The notes below the pieces were generated by a model. The model made no database searches, was not told the origin of the DNA, and saw only the letters and a program-made list of their open reading frames with translations. A stretch of 64,000 nucleotides of DNA from Pachypanchax playfairii (taxonomy: Eukaryota > Chordata > Actinopteri > Cyprinodontiformes > Aplocheilidae): positions 94,323 to 158,322 of the forward strand of contig SSNP01000109.1 in assembly GCA_006937955.1 (NCBI GenBank). Direction: 5' to 3'. Both the position numbers and the translations under genes were made by a program. Of this stretch, positions 1-12,566 are shown piece by piece (position 1 is the first letter of the stretch; every line of letters begins with the position of its first letter).

Positions 1-273
1 GAGCTGAAGAGCTGAACCAAGCTCTTTGAGCATGTTTGGTTCCATTCCAAAAACATCCTTTGCTTTAGATGGTTTGAGTGATCGAATTATCTCAACAACT
101 TTAGTCACAGTAGTATTTGTAATGGTGAAGGGCAGCGTTTCAGATAATGCAGGGTATTCCCTCCTTTGCTTTACTGTAAACTTCCCAGAAATGTCAGACA
201 CAGACTCAATTCACACTTCAGTGTTTGTTGAGAGCCTCAGCCATCATTTGAGGTTCTGTTAAGATTTTTCCCT
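1..273. other. unassigned left edge
   Basis: No gene recognised. A 78-codon + frame at 26-262 has no familiar motif and is probably fortuitous, or the antisense of a repeat continuing from outside the window. Confidence 0.4.
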
Positions 274-817
274 TTAAAGGTGGGATATGGAACTCAGAAC
301 ACAATAACACGGTACAAAACCTTCAGCCATCTGGGCGCCAGGCTCATTTACCCCCCCCCGGCATGCTCCGATGCTCAGGCCGAATATTCCTCACCAAATC
401 CACTCTGATCCCCGATCCGGATAGAATATCATGAGTTCAGCTCACTAATCATGCTCTCCAGCCCCGCTGATAACACACTGACTCTGATAAAAGCAGCTCC
501 TACCTATTTGAAGCTTAGTCATCGATTCAGTCCTTGGCAAAGAGTTCATAGTTGCACCGCGGCTCCAAAACTTCCTGCAGCCCCTCTTAAGATCCTCTCT
601 CCTCCCCACACACCATCCTGCACGCTCCACTTATCCAATAAAATCCTCCGTGGTGTGTGTTCCAGTCCAAAAAGTGGCCCGAAGCGCTCCTTCACTTCAC
701 CAATATGTAGCTCTGTGTTAGCTTAGCAGCTAATGAAAGACATTTCCACACAGAACTTGCCCGTCACATAGGAAACCCCAGAGGAATCATCTATGGCAAG
801 CAAATAAGGTAAATAAT

Positions 818-2496
818 CAGGGGTGCACATAAGTGGTCCGCAGGTCCGCACACACTGTCAAAATATAAAATGCTCACCGGATGAAAAGTTGCAACACGCG
901 TTTGCGTGCTTAACATTGGTTTGGCTGAGCTGCCTGAATTTTTAGGTTAATCAGAGGCGGGGTTCATTGTCAAATAAATGAAGAATCCCGTTGACTTCTT
1001 TTGTTTGACTGATATGTTTCTCAGCCAGAGCGCCGAAGTTCCAGCTGATCAGCTGATGCTGTGTCTCTCTCTGTCGCCAGTGGGACGGATTTTCAGACAG
1101 TCAGATCAGTGCAGCTGACTGCAGGATTCTGCATCGCGTCAAAACTGAAAAAAATTCACTGAACAGGACAAATAGACCATCGTGGCACAGACGTGTATAA
1201 CTACCTTTTTGTGCTATAAAATACAGAAAACCACCTGTTTTAATCAACAGTATCAGCGTATTTGTCTGTGATCCGCGCCATTTTGAATGCGCGCAAAGCA
1301 CTATGGGATATGCAGTCAATGCCCCATAACTGTCCAGTGTATCTTTTTATCTGACTGCATCACATTACAAACATCCTCATCATTTCAAAACAAAAAACAG
1401 TTACAGTAAATGACAGAAGCCCCAACAGCTGACTAATAAATTTCAACACCAAACTGTTAAATGTAGATTAAAGTGAACAATCAAACCTTTAAACAATCCA
1501 ACCTGAACTCTGAAGGTTTTTTTTTTACCAGTATTTTTATATTTCCAGGGGTCCACACATTCAGGTTCCTGGGAGTCCACATCTGCGAGGACCTCTCCTG
1601 GACAGCCAATATCTCCGCTGCCATAAAAAAGGCTCAGCAGCGTCTACACTTCCTGAGAGTTCTCAGGAAGAACAACCTGGACCCAAAGCTGCTGCTGACC
1701 TTCTACCGCTCGTCCATCGAGAGCGTGCTCACGTACTGTATCTCCACCTGGTACGGGAGCTGCACTGAAGCAGACAGAGCAAGCTCCAGAGGACAGTGAA
1801 GGCAGCACAGAGGATTGTTGGCTGCCCCCTCCCCTCCCTGACAGACATTTACCGCTCCCGGTGTCTCAGCAGTAGGCGTTACAGATGTGCAAAGGCAAAG
1901 ACAAACAGACTGAGAAACAGTTTCTTCCCGAGAGCCATTACCACCCTGAACTCTCAATTGTAAATTCCACCCACCCACAATGCAAACGTGCAATATTCTA
2001 CCTCACTATCATTCTGTGAATGCTGCAAATAACATTACTGTGTGCAATATATTTTATCTGTGCAATACATTTTTATGTCTATTTTTATTTCTGTTCTTTT
2101 CTACTATTCATATCTTTATTGTGTTTTTGTACATATTGACAATTTTGCATTTTATTCTTTGTACATACATATTTTTTTATCTTATTACTGTTTGCACTGA
2201 AGCAGGAGAAGCTCTCCAATCTCGTTGTACGTTGTATAATGACAATAAAGGGCATTCTATTCTATTCTATATTTTACTGGTTTCTCTTGATTTTTTCAAC
2301 AATTAAAGGATTTTTTATTGAAACAAATATAGAGCCAGGTAAAGTAAACAGACTGAATTTGAAGCTTGATGAAACCAAAAACAAAGCAGAGGAGCTCGGA
2401 AGAGACACAGCGAGACACATTTATAAATGTGAGGACCAAGCAACAACCCTAGGTTCTCTTCTGAGAACCAGGCCAAAAATATTATGTGCACCCCTG
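818..2496. mobile_element. hAT element nested in TTAA element copy A
   Basis: Termini caggggtgcacataagtgg and attatgtgcacccctg are flanked by taaataat and tatgtaat. Copy B of the host element (15.41-15.43 kb, minus strand) shows the unoccupied site tatataat, from which both flanks differ by one base, so this is a diverged 8-bp duplication. Relative to the 657-bp relative at 60302-60958, it carries about 1.2 kb extra that includes a LINE end. Confidence 0.9.
1540..2275 (+). mobile_element. CR1/L2-like LINE 3' end with ATTCT tail
   Basis: The + frame reads FRFLGVHICEDLSWTANISA, KKAQQRLHFLRVLRKNNLDP and SSIESVLTYCISTWYGSCTE; after a frameshift it goes on to IVGCPLPSLTDIYRSRCLSS. This is the C-terminus of a LINE polyprotein. 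The 3' UTR closes with gacaataaagggcattctat and short ATTCT repeats, a typical tail of this fish LINE group. It sits inside the hAT copy, so it is the youngest layer of this three-level nest. Confidence 0.88.
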
Positions 2497-2833
2497 TATG
2501 TAATCACCACATGTCCCCGGTGCTTCCAGCTGCTTGATCTGCAGACTCAACAGTACCAGCCTCACTGTGCTGGAGTATTTACGGTATTAGGCAACCCAAA
2601 AGAGTGCCCGCTGCTCTGCCAGCTATTGGCTGGTAGATGTAAACAAAATGCCTATGTCGTGCCCGCCAAAATATATAAAGTATTTTATAATATTTTACTT
2701 CAAATATAATTTTTCAATGAAATGCTGTATTTTCATTCTACAACCCTCTAAACACCCCATGAAGGCATTATTTTGTTAAAAATATAGCTTTTAATGAAAA
2801 TGTTCCATATACCACCTTTAATTGAATTTGCAT

Positions 2834-3720
2834 TCATTTTTTGGGGGTTTTTTGAGTATCACCCAATAGTTTGTTAATATGCTTCCAGGTAATTTTAGAA
2901 TTCCCCCTTGCAATATTCAAGGCAGTAATGAAGAAGTCAGCTTTAGATTTTCTTATTTCTTTCACTACCCTATTTCTCAATGAGATAAATTGGTGTCTGT
3001 TGTGCCCCAATTTGATTGCAAGCTTCAAGGAGTGATCTCTTTATTTCACAAGTTTCAAAATAGTTTTATTTAACCAGGAGAGGCCATTCTTTCTAGCTTT
3101 TAGTTTAATTATCCATGTAAATTGTAGAATAATTAGTTGTATTTTATTGGTCATACTAACACAATCCACATCTACATTTTTACCAGTGAGAAATTCATCC
3201 CATTTTACTTCTTGGATTGAATCTTGGAAGTTTTGTTGTTCCTGTAGAATTCAATGGTGGCTAAAGGTCTGAAGCCCTTTTCATTTAGTTTTCTTGTGAC
3301 TAAAATTATGATCAGATATTTCCGTGAGCACATTGTATGACTTTAAGATTCTATCTGGCTTATTCGTAAAAGTTAAATCAATATGGGTGCTGGTGGAGTT
3401 TGTTATTCTTTTCAAAAAAATTCACATTTGAAGAAGGGGGCCAAAAACAACCACGAGAACAAAAGACAAGAAACAGTTAGTCCAAGAAATTCTAATCCAT
3501 TCTCATCTGTGACATGTATCTCATTACAATTAAGAGTGTCCTTGGCATAAATAATAACACCTCCTCCCTTGGCACCCTGTCTGTCTTTTCTGAAAATGTT
3601 ATAACCAGGTACAGATAGTATTGCTGAAGGTGAAGCTTCGTGAAGTCATGTCTCAGATAGACAAACGCAGTCAATAGAATCAGTGAGAAGGTGATGGACC
3701 TGATCACTTTTTGTTAGAAT
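2834..3720 (-). pseudogene. LINE endonuclease/linker fragment
   Basis: Minus-strand translations show an endonuclease-type phrase (YNIFRKDRQGAK-GGGVIIYAKDTL in mixed frames, ~3500-3620) and, downstream at 2834-3028, RVVKEIRKSKADFFITALNI and WKHINKLLGDTQK, the segment that precedes reverse transcriptase in LINE ORF2. Several stops and shifts. It abuts copy A of the TTAA element. Confidence 0.65.
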
Positions 3721-3879
3721 ACTTTGTATATTTAAGTGTGCACAAAGAATGCCTTTTGGTTTATGTGCAGAATCCCATAGTAATTTTGAATTGTTAACTG
3801 TTTGAAACACCTTATATTTCCTGTGTTTAATATAGCTGGATTTGGCAGCCTCCTGTTACTTTTAGTAGCAATGAATGCA

Positions 3880-4075
3880 TTTGGCTTTACAGTGCCAGCT
3901 CACCCCAAGTGACTTGGAAAAGGCAGTTTATGCCTTCATCAGCTCACGTTTGGATTATTGTAATGCCCTTTATATTGGTTTGAACCAAATTTCACGGTGC
4001 CACCTTCAACTTATGCAAAATGTGGGGCGGCCTGTTTCCACATCAGCACCCGTAAAATAAGCACCCTGGTTAAAA
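3880..4075 (+). mobile_element. LINE C-terminal fragment
   Basis: EKAVYAFISSRLDYCNALYI followed by GLNQISRCHLQLMQNVGRPV matches the conserved thumb/C-terminal segment of CR1/L2-like LINEs (IHAFISSRLDYCNALY..LQLVQNAAAR). Only about 60 codons remain. Confidence 0.8.
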
Positions 4076-4644
4076 ACTAATCAGAGTTGCACACACAAGT
4101 AGACCGGTCTTTCTTATCCTTACTTTATTTTATTTCCTCATTCTGAGGATGAATGTATGTTGATGTCTGTATATACCTTGTTTACTTACCTTTTGTATAT
4201 GGTTTAAGTCATTGTTTGTTGATCTAACCTGCCTTAGGACAGTGGATGAAAATTAGCTCTTGTGCTAACTCTGGCATATTTACATTGATGCTTTCTGCTG
4301 ATATGTTGATTAATATGTATTGTCCTAACTCAAATAAATAAATGTATATCCCTAGCTTGCTCACATGGACTGGGGACTCCAGGGAAGGTGCATCAATTGT
4401 GCTGGCATTGCCCAAGTGGTTAAGAAGCCCAATTGTGGCAGTGCAAGAATGGACAAGATTCACTCTGATACACTGAAGGTTCTGGATGTTGTGGGGCTGT
4501 CATGGTTGTATGGAGGACCAGGACAATACCTGTGAAGAAACCGTGTTTGAAAGTCTACACTTATGGGGACTTATGTGCCCAAAAGTGGGGGAGATGGTCA
4601 TAGAATGAGTTTGAGTTTACATTGCTGTTGGCTTTGGTTTAGAC
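4076..4644. other. unassigned intergenic or intronic sequence
   Basis: No motif, repeat boundary or credible frame seen. Confidence 0.4.
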
Positions 4645-5247
4645 CAGGGATTCCCTAAGTGTGGTGCGCGAGGTGAAAAATGTAATGGTGGAAAAGTGTA
4701 ATGATAATAATTACAAAATACAGTGTTGTTTCCCCACACAATAAAGATGGGTAAATAAATACTTCCTCTGTAAAATTTTAAACAATTATAATTAAAATTA
4801 CAATTCAAAATGCACTTCATCTAGAAATTAAGTGTAGAAGAAGTTCTTCCTCCCCTGGTTTGTTTTATCGGTTCCTGAGCCATGTTGTTTTTGTATGACT
4901 TTATTGCAATTTAATTTCAATTATTGGCGTTCTAATGTGATTTCCATAACCTGTGTTTTTTTGCCCTAAAACTGGAAGCTTGCACATAACTTTTTTTTTT
5001 TTACAGTGTTTCAGATTAATTCAGATGCAGGAGTGCATTGTTGTGATCATTAGATCATCATTAGATGTGGTTTTTGTTCATTTGAGTAAACATGCCGTCT
5101 TTAATATAGCCTAAATAAAATTCAATGTCCTTTCAACAGTAACAAAAATGCTTGTGGCATTTTTTTGAAGGTGCAGGGGTTGGGGGTGTGTCAACGCGGC
5201 CGGGACATAAAGTGGGGTGCGTGGCAAAACAAGGTTGGGAACAGCTG
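4645..5247. mobile_element. hAT-type MITE, perfect 8-bp target duplication
   Basis: Left cagggattccctaagtgtgg and right gttgggaacagctg are degenerate inverted ends flanked by perfect gtttagac (4637-4644 and 5248-5255). The 603-bp interior has no transposase. The end sequence resembles Charlie-like hAT termini (CAGxGxTTCCCAA). Confidence 0.85.
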
Positions 5248-5255
5248 GTTTAGAC

Positions 5256-5930
5256 AAAGTGTGGTGATTTGAGAATATGTGACAACTTTAGCATAACAAA
5301 ACTTGACAGACTTTGGGCGTGATATTTGTAGGACAGGGACCATTATAATCTCATCAGCTGACATGTGATAAAAGTTGGTTGAAGAATGGGTGGAGCATAA
5401 TATCAAAATGGTATGTTTTTCTTTCATGTTAGTGATGAATATTGATATAAAATGTCTAACAGAAACTGCTAAATGAACCATTTTCTCCAGTTTTGACATT
5501 TGGATGTTATCAAACCTAAACTAATAATGATCATTAAAGGTTCACCTGATCTTTGTTCCTAATACTGAGCTTAAACTTTTTACTTCTGACACTGAGAACA
5601 TAATTTTTTAGATATCACAGAATGTTTAATGTTTTTCTGAGTATTTATACTCCAGCTACTAACCATGAAAATTGAAAAAAAAAGAGAACTGTGTATATTG
5701 TGTTGGTATGTATTCTGTTCAGGTGACCATTCAAGGACAACCAGTAAAAAATAGCCATTTTGGCTAATTCATACATTTACAGTAATGTTTATGGATCTGG
5801 AATGTCCTTCCTAAATAAGGCAGAACTCTGATTGTACTTGTTTTATCTGTAATCTCACACTGGAAAAGCCAGTTTAATAGGTGGTAGACTACAACAGCTT
5901 TTATTTTTCCTGCTAAAGGTGGTCTGACAC
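5256..5930. other. unassigned, AT-rich
   Basis: No recognised gene or repeat. Confidence 0.4.
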
Positions 5931-7160
5931 CCATCAGGACATGTCTGATGCAGGGCTAAGCCCCCTGTGTTGTAGATCAGAGACGCCTCTGCATGAAGGA
6001 ACCGTGACGGACAGGAACCGTAAAGGCGATGAGCGGTTCACGGCTAACGTTGCATTTATTTTGTTCTGCCGCAGCCTGGAGGAGGAGGAGCGGAGGAGCC
6101 CGAACACTGACGCGGGACGCTCCGGAGCACGGGAACCGACTCCAGCTGACACGCGCACAATGATAGAAATATATATATGGGACGATACCGGCCGTTAATG
6201 GAAGATGGGCCGGTGCTGAGATCAGCTTTAACTTCCCGGGTTCGGCGTCGATATGGTAGGAAAACCTGTTCTGCTACAGTGCTGTGTTCCCTCCTTTCTG
6301 TTTATCTTCCAAAAAGAGACGCAATGCGAGGATTTAAAGCAGACTACGCAGCTGAAATTGGAGCGATCCCGGTCGTAGCAGTAGTCCCGCTGTATGTCTG
6401 CAACCTTTGTCCTTACACTGATTTTTAGTTTTCAAGCCGTTGGTAATTACACGGTCCGAAACACTGTGCCGCTTTTGATCGTTTCCAAACAGGAACATAA
6501 AATATCCCGACGTAGAGGTAACACTGAGTGACAACCGAAACACAACACTATCACGACCCTTTCTTTAAATTCGGCACACCCAAACGGAATGTGACACCCC
6601 CCGGTTCCCGCACTTATTAATTATGAGCTGAACTTTGTGCTTGATGTCTGGTGTCACATACTGATGGGTTCAAGCTTCCAGTTCACGTTTCCGCTTGTTT
6701 GAAACATAAATGAGCAGCTTCCCAAAAGGTCAAACCCAGATTGTTCTGAGATAAGAAACCGTCCTGAAGTTCTGAGCGGTGTGAAGGGGAGGTGTTGTCT
6801 GTTTCCGGACCCTGACGTGGTGCAGATGGGAGGAATGTGGTGCTGTGTGGAGCCTATTTAAGGACTTGTGCAGGCGGTTTGAAGTTAGAGCGCTGAGCCC
6901 AAGTCCAGCTACGGTTCCGCTGCGGCCCGGGTCCGACTCAGGCCCTGTTTCCGTTCCGGGTAAAGCTCCGGTTCGGCTGTGGTCCGGTCCAGCCTGGCAC
7001 GCTGGACGGCGGAAGGCCAAGTTGAAGTTGAGCCGCCTCCTTCACCTCCTCCCGGCCAGGCATGTTTATGTTAGTCAGCAGAAAATGGCCGCAGTTCGAG
7101 CAAGCGGGTTGAGTTGAAGTCGGAGGCCGGTAGAGGGCCTCCTTTCCCGGGAAACAGATC
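5931..7160. promoter_or_regulatory. CpG-rich block, candidate CpG island/promoter
   Basis: CpG dinucleotides are dense at 6000-6420 and 6780-7160 (about 3-7 per 60 bases) in a window where they are otherwise rare. A TATA-like ctatttaagg lies at 6851-6860, and a ccggccg/gccgcctcc-rich segment follows. Such a block upstream of nfic could be a promoter or untranslated first exon of nfic or of an unknown gene; it could also be a young GC-rich transposon. No open frame here has a recognisable product. Confidence 0.4.
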
Positions 7161-7439
7161 TGCACTTGGTGGCTGTTCAGAAAAAGCCACTGGTCTTCAG
7201 CCCAGAAGAGAAGCAGACAAGAGATCCAGTTAGTCTTGCTTAATTTTTGTAACAATGCAAGAAGCCCTAGTTTGAGCTGTGGGTTCCAGAGATGGACAGT
7301 TACAGGATGATCCATGGTCAGAAGTCACCAGGTTCAAGTCCACAAAAGCTGGATGTTTACATTACAACTGTAATTCAAATCAAAATCAATCAGACTTTAT
7401 TTACCCCTGAAGGTAAATTAGATGTTGTAGTAACTCAGT

Positions 7440-7905
7440 GTTTCTTCAGAGTTATTATAGAGTGTTCTAGCTGTGGACAGGAAGGATCTCCTGCAGCGGT
7501 CTGTGTTGGATCTGAAGAAGCTTCTGACTGAAGACACTTTGTTGTTGAGTTACTGTGTTATGAAGAGGATGATGAGAGTTTTCCATCATGTTCTTCATCC
7601 TCCTTTGGACAATCAACTCAAGAGGATGAAGGTCAGTCCCCAGAACAGAACCAGCCCTCTTTATGAGTGTGTTCAGCCTCTTTACATCACTTGCTCTGAT
7701 GCTGCTCCCCCATCAGGTGACTGCAGATGTGATCACACTCTCCACAACAGACTTATAAAAGAGCTTCAACATCTTGCTGCAAATGTTGATGGACCTGAGC
7801 TTTCTCAAGAAATCCAGTCTGTTCTGTCCCTTCTCAAAAACAGCATTACTGTTGCGTCTCCAGTTCAGTTCTTCAGCACTGTTAATCGGACCTCTCTTCC
7901 ATAGA
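7440..7905 (-). pseudogene. LINE fragment related to 11702-12490
   Basis: The + strand phrase cctcctttggacaatcaactc and the following ~280 bp match 11772-12030 closely; there the minus strand encodes a LINE C-terminus. Here the minus frame is broken. An antisense + frame of 143 codons (7473-7904) is a shadow, not a gene. Confidence 0.75.
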
Positions 7906-8768
7906 TCTCACAGTACGTTGTTTTTCCCAAAAAGGATTTCTCCCAACTTTTTGAAAATTGTTTAATGTTTCACTTTCAAGTAAAACTTCATCATGACAGT
8001 TAAATAAATTAAATTACTTCAGGATACAGTTTAACTCCAGAACTTATTGACTAACTTATTTACAGTTACTTATCATACCTTTGCGCTCCACATCAAATAA
8101 AAAGAAACCCGAAACAATTTTTCATGTGCAGATACACATGAAGAATTTTTTTTATGTTAAGGGCAGATCACGATGTAAAAGTCCAGATGTCGCTTTCTCT
8201 ACTTGAGTTACTGTCTTCTTGGTTTGTCAAAGTAAACCTGATGAGTTCTGCTCAAAGCTGTGGGTCATCCAAAGCTCATGTCCAAAGCATCTGTTACTGC
8301 TGGCTCTCCACTTGCTGGTGTTTCTGAAACCATCCCTTCCACATCCTGTATTTAGTGAATGCTGAAAGGTTCAGGATGTCGCTGATGATGGTCTTAAGTT
8401 CAGAGAGCCATGCACCTGGTAGCCACATTTCCAGACTTTCAGTTGTCTTCTTTGAGCTCCTTCACACAGTTCTTGCTGTGATGTATTCATCATAAAGTTC
8501 ATCCATGTTGACACTTATGATGACATTGAGCTTCTTACTGACCATTTCAAAGTCACTGAAAGAACTCCTGCTGTGGTTTGGAGTAATAGGTTATAGGGAG
8601 GACAGTCAGTTGTCTTCTGAGAAGTTGAACCATCTCTTGACTGGAGGAGATGACTGACTGCATTAGGTGGAGGAGATTCTGTAGCTTCACTTCTGTTCCT
8701 TACCAAAAAATCTCTTCTTTGTGAGCTGGTTTTGGTTGAAGTTAAACATGATGGAATCTAGATGCATA
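7906..8768. other. unassigned
   Basis: No motif or repeat boundary identified; short frames only. Confidence 0.35.
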
Positions 8769-10029
8769 ATAGATAGTTTTCCTGTGACGTCACTTCCCGT
8801 TGATGTTGCAGCTCGTGGGCATGTTGGAGAAGAAAACCTGTCTTGTCACTAGAGACGGTCATTCTAAGGACTAATTTTTGATGATTCTACCAAGTGATTT
8901 TCCATTAGTTTTACCCGAGCTGTATGATGAATGATTCTCATGCCGAGCTAAAAACTTATGCAGCTCAATTTCTAAACACATTGCAGCCCGAATGCAACGA
9001 AAATTCTCGGAAATTCCCTCCCCGGTTTCACTGAGTGTCATCAATGAAGATTCCTGCAGATTTCTACTGGTCTTATGCTTTTAATATGCAAATCAATCAA
9101 TCAATCGATCGATAGTGTCATTTCAGAATAGCTGGTTTAACTGCTTGTTTCTTATTCTCTTGATTTAGTTTTTGAGACAGATTGATTCTATTGTGCTGTT
9201 TATGTAAACTGCTTGTTTTCATTGCGAGATTCCTCAAATCGTTTTACTTTTACTTTTTTCTTCTTTTGATTGCCACAAATGTTGTCCGTTTACTGCTGGA
9301 AAATGTTCACTGCTGTTTTTTGTGATAAATCACCAATGCTGTTGGTGTTGTTAGTGAGCTCTGGCGCAGAGAGAGAGGGTGAAAGGAGACGCAGTTGTGT
9401 ATGAGAGCAGAAAGGCGAGCAGAAGATCCGGTGCAGGTCCGGTAGATGAACTGATCTGTAGTTATGGTTTGGTTTCAGCCTACAGGAACCATTTTTTGTG
9501 GGCTAAAAATGCGACTTATTGAACAGAACAGTGGCTCTTCTTCCGTCAGGTGTGGTTTACGGTAACAGCAACGCGATTCATCCTCTGGGAATTGTTCACT
9601 TTCGCCACGAACAAGCTGATTTCATTTATCAATAAATGTTTTAGATCCACAAATCCACTTATGAAGTAGTTGTATGACCAGAGGGACTTGTATTCTTTCA
9701 TTTCTGCTAACGTATAAGCACTTTGGGTGAAAACAAGGTAATTTACGATGTCTGGATATATTACTTCTGAACACTTCTTGCTCACTTGGGACAGATCTTT
9801 ATTGTAGGCTTTATTTTCTCTTCGTATCTGGCCTTAGTAATGTTATCTAATGTAGCTACATAATTTTGATACTTTTCTGATGTCTGAGAAACCTTTTTCT
9901 TCTCAATAACTACATAAACGCCATAAACATAGATTTGTGAAAGCGCTTTGTTTACTTTGAGTATACCTCCAACATGGCTGCCGCCGAGCTGGAAGGAAGC
10001 TAACGGTCACGTGATCGAAAACTATCTAT
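8769..10029. mobile_element. candidate TIR element (ATAGATAGTTTTC ends)
   Basis: A 13-bp perfect inverted repeat (atagatagttttc at 8769 and gaaaactatctat at 10029) is followed on both sides by imperfectly matched gtgacgtcac/gtcacgtgat sequence. The target duplication is ambiguous (TA or ATA). No transposase frame was found in the 1.26-kb interior. Confidence 0.5.
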
Positions 10030-11701
10030 ATAAAGATGGACAGTTAGGCCTTGCCTGTCCAACCTTCTGTCTGTTCCACCTCTGGAGATAAGACTGTCTG
10101 ATAGTATGAAGGCCTAAAGAGAATTATACTTTTTCAGAAAACAGTCCAGTGGTTGTCACAGTTGAAACATACGCGACAGACTTATAAATGATACTAATGA
10201 TCAGGTCAGGGGTCTTGTTAGCACTTGCTGAATCACCTGTGAAAAACTGCGATGTGTGGTGAAGTCTGTAATTTACCACAGTGACAAATGAGGCCTTTTT
10301 AGAATAAACTATTTTTAAAAAGTTGCAGCTCTGGCAGCATTTCAGTAGACATTGTAATTTCTGCTTGTGTTTTGAAAAGCTGTTATATCAAAAGCAGCAT
10401 GCAGTGTTCATGCAGGAGGCCAGATCCCAGAGAATATTGCAGACATACTTCATGTAAGACCTTGAATATTTCTAGGAATTTTGAGTTTTTCCTGGTGAAT
10501 CCTGAATTTAGCATCTGCCTGTTGAGAAGGCCACGTTTCAGGTATCAGTGTACTTATAAGAACAGCCAAGCTGCAGTGACCTCCAGAATCTTTTTGCATC
10601 TGCCTTTGCATTTGTCTGAACACTCTCACTTCATGCATGATTTTATGGAACAAATTCTTCTTTATAAAGATTCACTCGCCTGACTTATTTTTAACCAAAA
10701 TCTCTGCCACAACACTGTTAGAAAAGATCCTTGTTTCATTGATGAAGAAGAGAAGAAGCGGGCAGCAATTAAGGGTTTGGAGAGTTAAAGACATGAGGAC
10801 TAGCACCTGTTCAATGACTCCTTTCATCACAAACTTTCACTTGGACACACCAACGTGAGCACACTCAACCTTGCACTCTGTTAGGTGTAATGCAAACATA
10901 TGATACTCTGCACCCACTGTATCAGTTGCCAGGCACATCTAGGTTGTGAAAAACTGAGGTTTTTTCATGCTGATCTGTCAGGGTTAAAGTCTTTGGGGAT
11001 AAATGATACTACACTAACTATTTTCCTACTCTAGGCGAATGTGATCTTGAGAACACTCACTCCACCCAAACTGAATCGTTTACAGTTTTCTTTAAATAAT
11101 ATTTGTCTGCCTATAAAATTTCACTGCACTCTAATGAAAAAAATGTGTTTGCTTCAACTAAACAGCTTATTTATGGGAGAAAGTATCAGTCTATAAAATC
11201 AAACAAAAGCTGTGACTAAAAATACCAAATCAGTTTCCTCTTTTGGTTTGGCTCAGACAACACAGAAAAAAACACCTGGCGCAGCTGATCACAGCAGGTA
11301 AAACCATACAATTAAGTTTGAGTAATGCTGTTGTTTGTTTTAACCATGTTTTGGATGCATACTTTCTGGTTGGCCTGCACACATTTCTTATCAAACTGTG
11401 CTCACATTGAGGCATCACACCTACTCAGAGCATCTACAACAACAGAATGTCACCAGGCAGACATGTAGGAGAATGCTTCCAGCATTTTAACCCTGAAGTT
11501 TCCAATACTGCTAAGCAGCTTGCAGCTGGGGCCTCACCATGTCCACAGTGTGATTGAATCCTGTTTTTACATATTTAATCGCTGAAGCTTATAGGAACAG
11601 TGCTAAAGATGAACAAGCTTGAACAAAGTGCTGGACCAAACCGTGACACCAGAGCAGACAAGAGATAGAGGGAGTGTCCAGGTTGTTTCTTAAAGGGTAA
11701 T
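10030..11701. other. unassigned
   Basis: About 1.7 kb with only short frames (longest 103 codons at 10372, no motif). It may contain old repeats that I cannot classify. Confidence 0.35.
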
Positions 11702-12490
11702 TTAATAGGAACTTAGCTTTATTATAAGAGGATGATGAGCGTTTTCCATGATGATTTTCATTTTCCAAACCATCCTCCTTTGGACAATCAACTCAAGAGA
11801 CTCCAGATCAGTCCCCAGAACAGAACCAGCTCTCCTTATCAATCTGTTCAACCTCTTCATGTCACTTGCTCTGATGCTGCTCCCCCAGCAGATGACTGCA
11901 GATGTGATCACACTCTCAACAAAAGACTTATAAAAGATCTTCAACATCTTGCTGCAAAAGTTGAAGGATCTAAGCTTCCTGAGGAAATACAGTCTGCTCT
12001 GTCCCTGCCTAAAAACAGTGGTGTTGCCAGTTCAGTCTGTTGTCCAGGTGAACATCCAGGTATTTATACTCCTCCACCACCTCCGCTTTTTTCTCTCATG
12101 ATGGAAATGGGTTTTGGCATGTTGCTGTTCCACCTACAATCCAAAATCATCTCCTTTGTCTTGTTCACATTCAAGATAAGATGGTCGTTTCCACACCAGG
12201 CCACATAGTGGTTCACCAGTTCTCTGTACTCAGTCTCTTGTTCATCTCTGATCCAACCAACAACAGCCATCAGAGTATTTCTGCAGATGACAGGACTCTG
12301 ACCTGTACTGGAAGTCTGAGGTGTACAGAGTGAAAAGGAATGGTAAGAGTACAGTCCCCTGTGGTGCTCCTATGCTGCTGATCACCTGGTCAGACATACA
12401 ACTCTTCAGTCTCACAAACTGTGGTCTGTTTGTGACGTAAGTGAGGCAGTTTGTTATGCAGTTAATTAGTCCAAAAATGTGAAAAAACAC
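11702..12490 (-). pseudogene. CR1/L2-like LINE, reverse transcriptase to C-terminus
   Basis: On the minus strand: ISSIGAPQGTVLLPFLFTLY with a frame-broken YADD-equivalent (LQKYSDGCC), then RDEQETEYRELVNHYVAWCG-NDHLILNVNKTKEMILDCR, and finally FVESVITSAVICWGSSIRAS-DMKRLNRLIRRAGSVLGTDL. Order and content fit the 3' half of the LINE ORF2. Frameshifts separate the three frames. Confidence 0.88.
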
Positions 12491-12566
12491 ATGTCAATGT
12501 TTGGGGCAATATTTCCCATGAATGACACAATATCAACATGAAACTTGGTTTTATAGAAAGAGCATA

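Larger units (their letters stand above)
274..2821 (+). mobile_element. TTAA-flanked MITE-like element, copy A (interrupted)
   Basis: Inverted termini ttaaaggtgggatatggaac (274) and gttccatataccacctttaa (2821) include the TTAA target site, as for piggyBac or Kolobok elements. It is a relative, in the opposite orientation, of 15072-15992. Without the hAT insertion and its duplication it is about 860 bp and non-coding. Shared landmarks with copy B include gctctccagccc, catgctccacttatccaat-like text, and ccagctattggctggtagatg. Confidence 0.85.

Noticed and set aside
26..262. 78-codon + frame at the left edge
   Set aside because: No recognisable motif and no splice sites; not supported as coding.
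7473..7904. 143-codon + frame
   Set aside because: Antisense shadow of a LINE fragment; the same antisense pattern recurs at 11732-12208.
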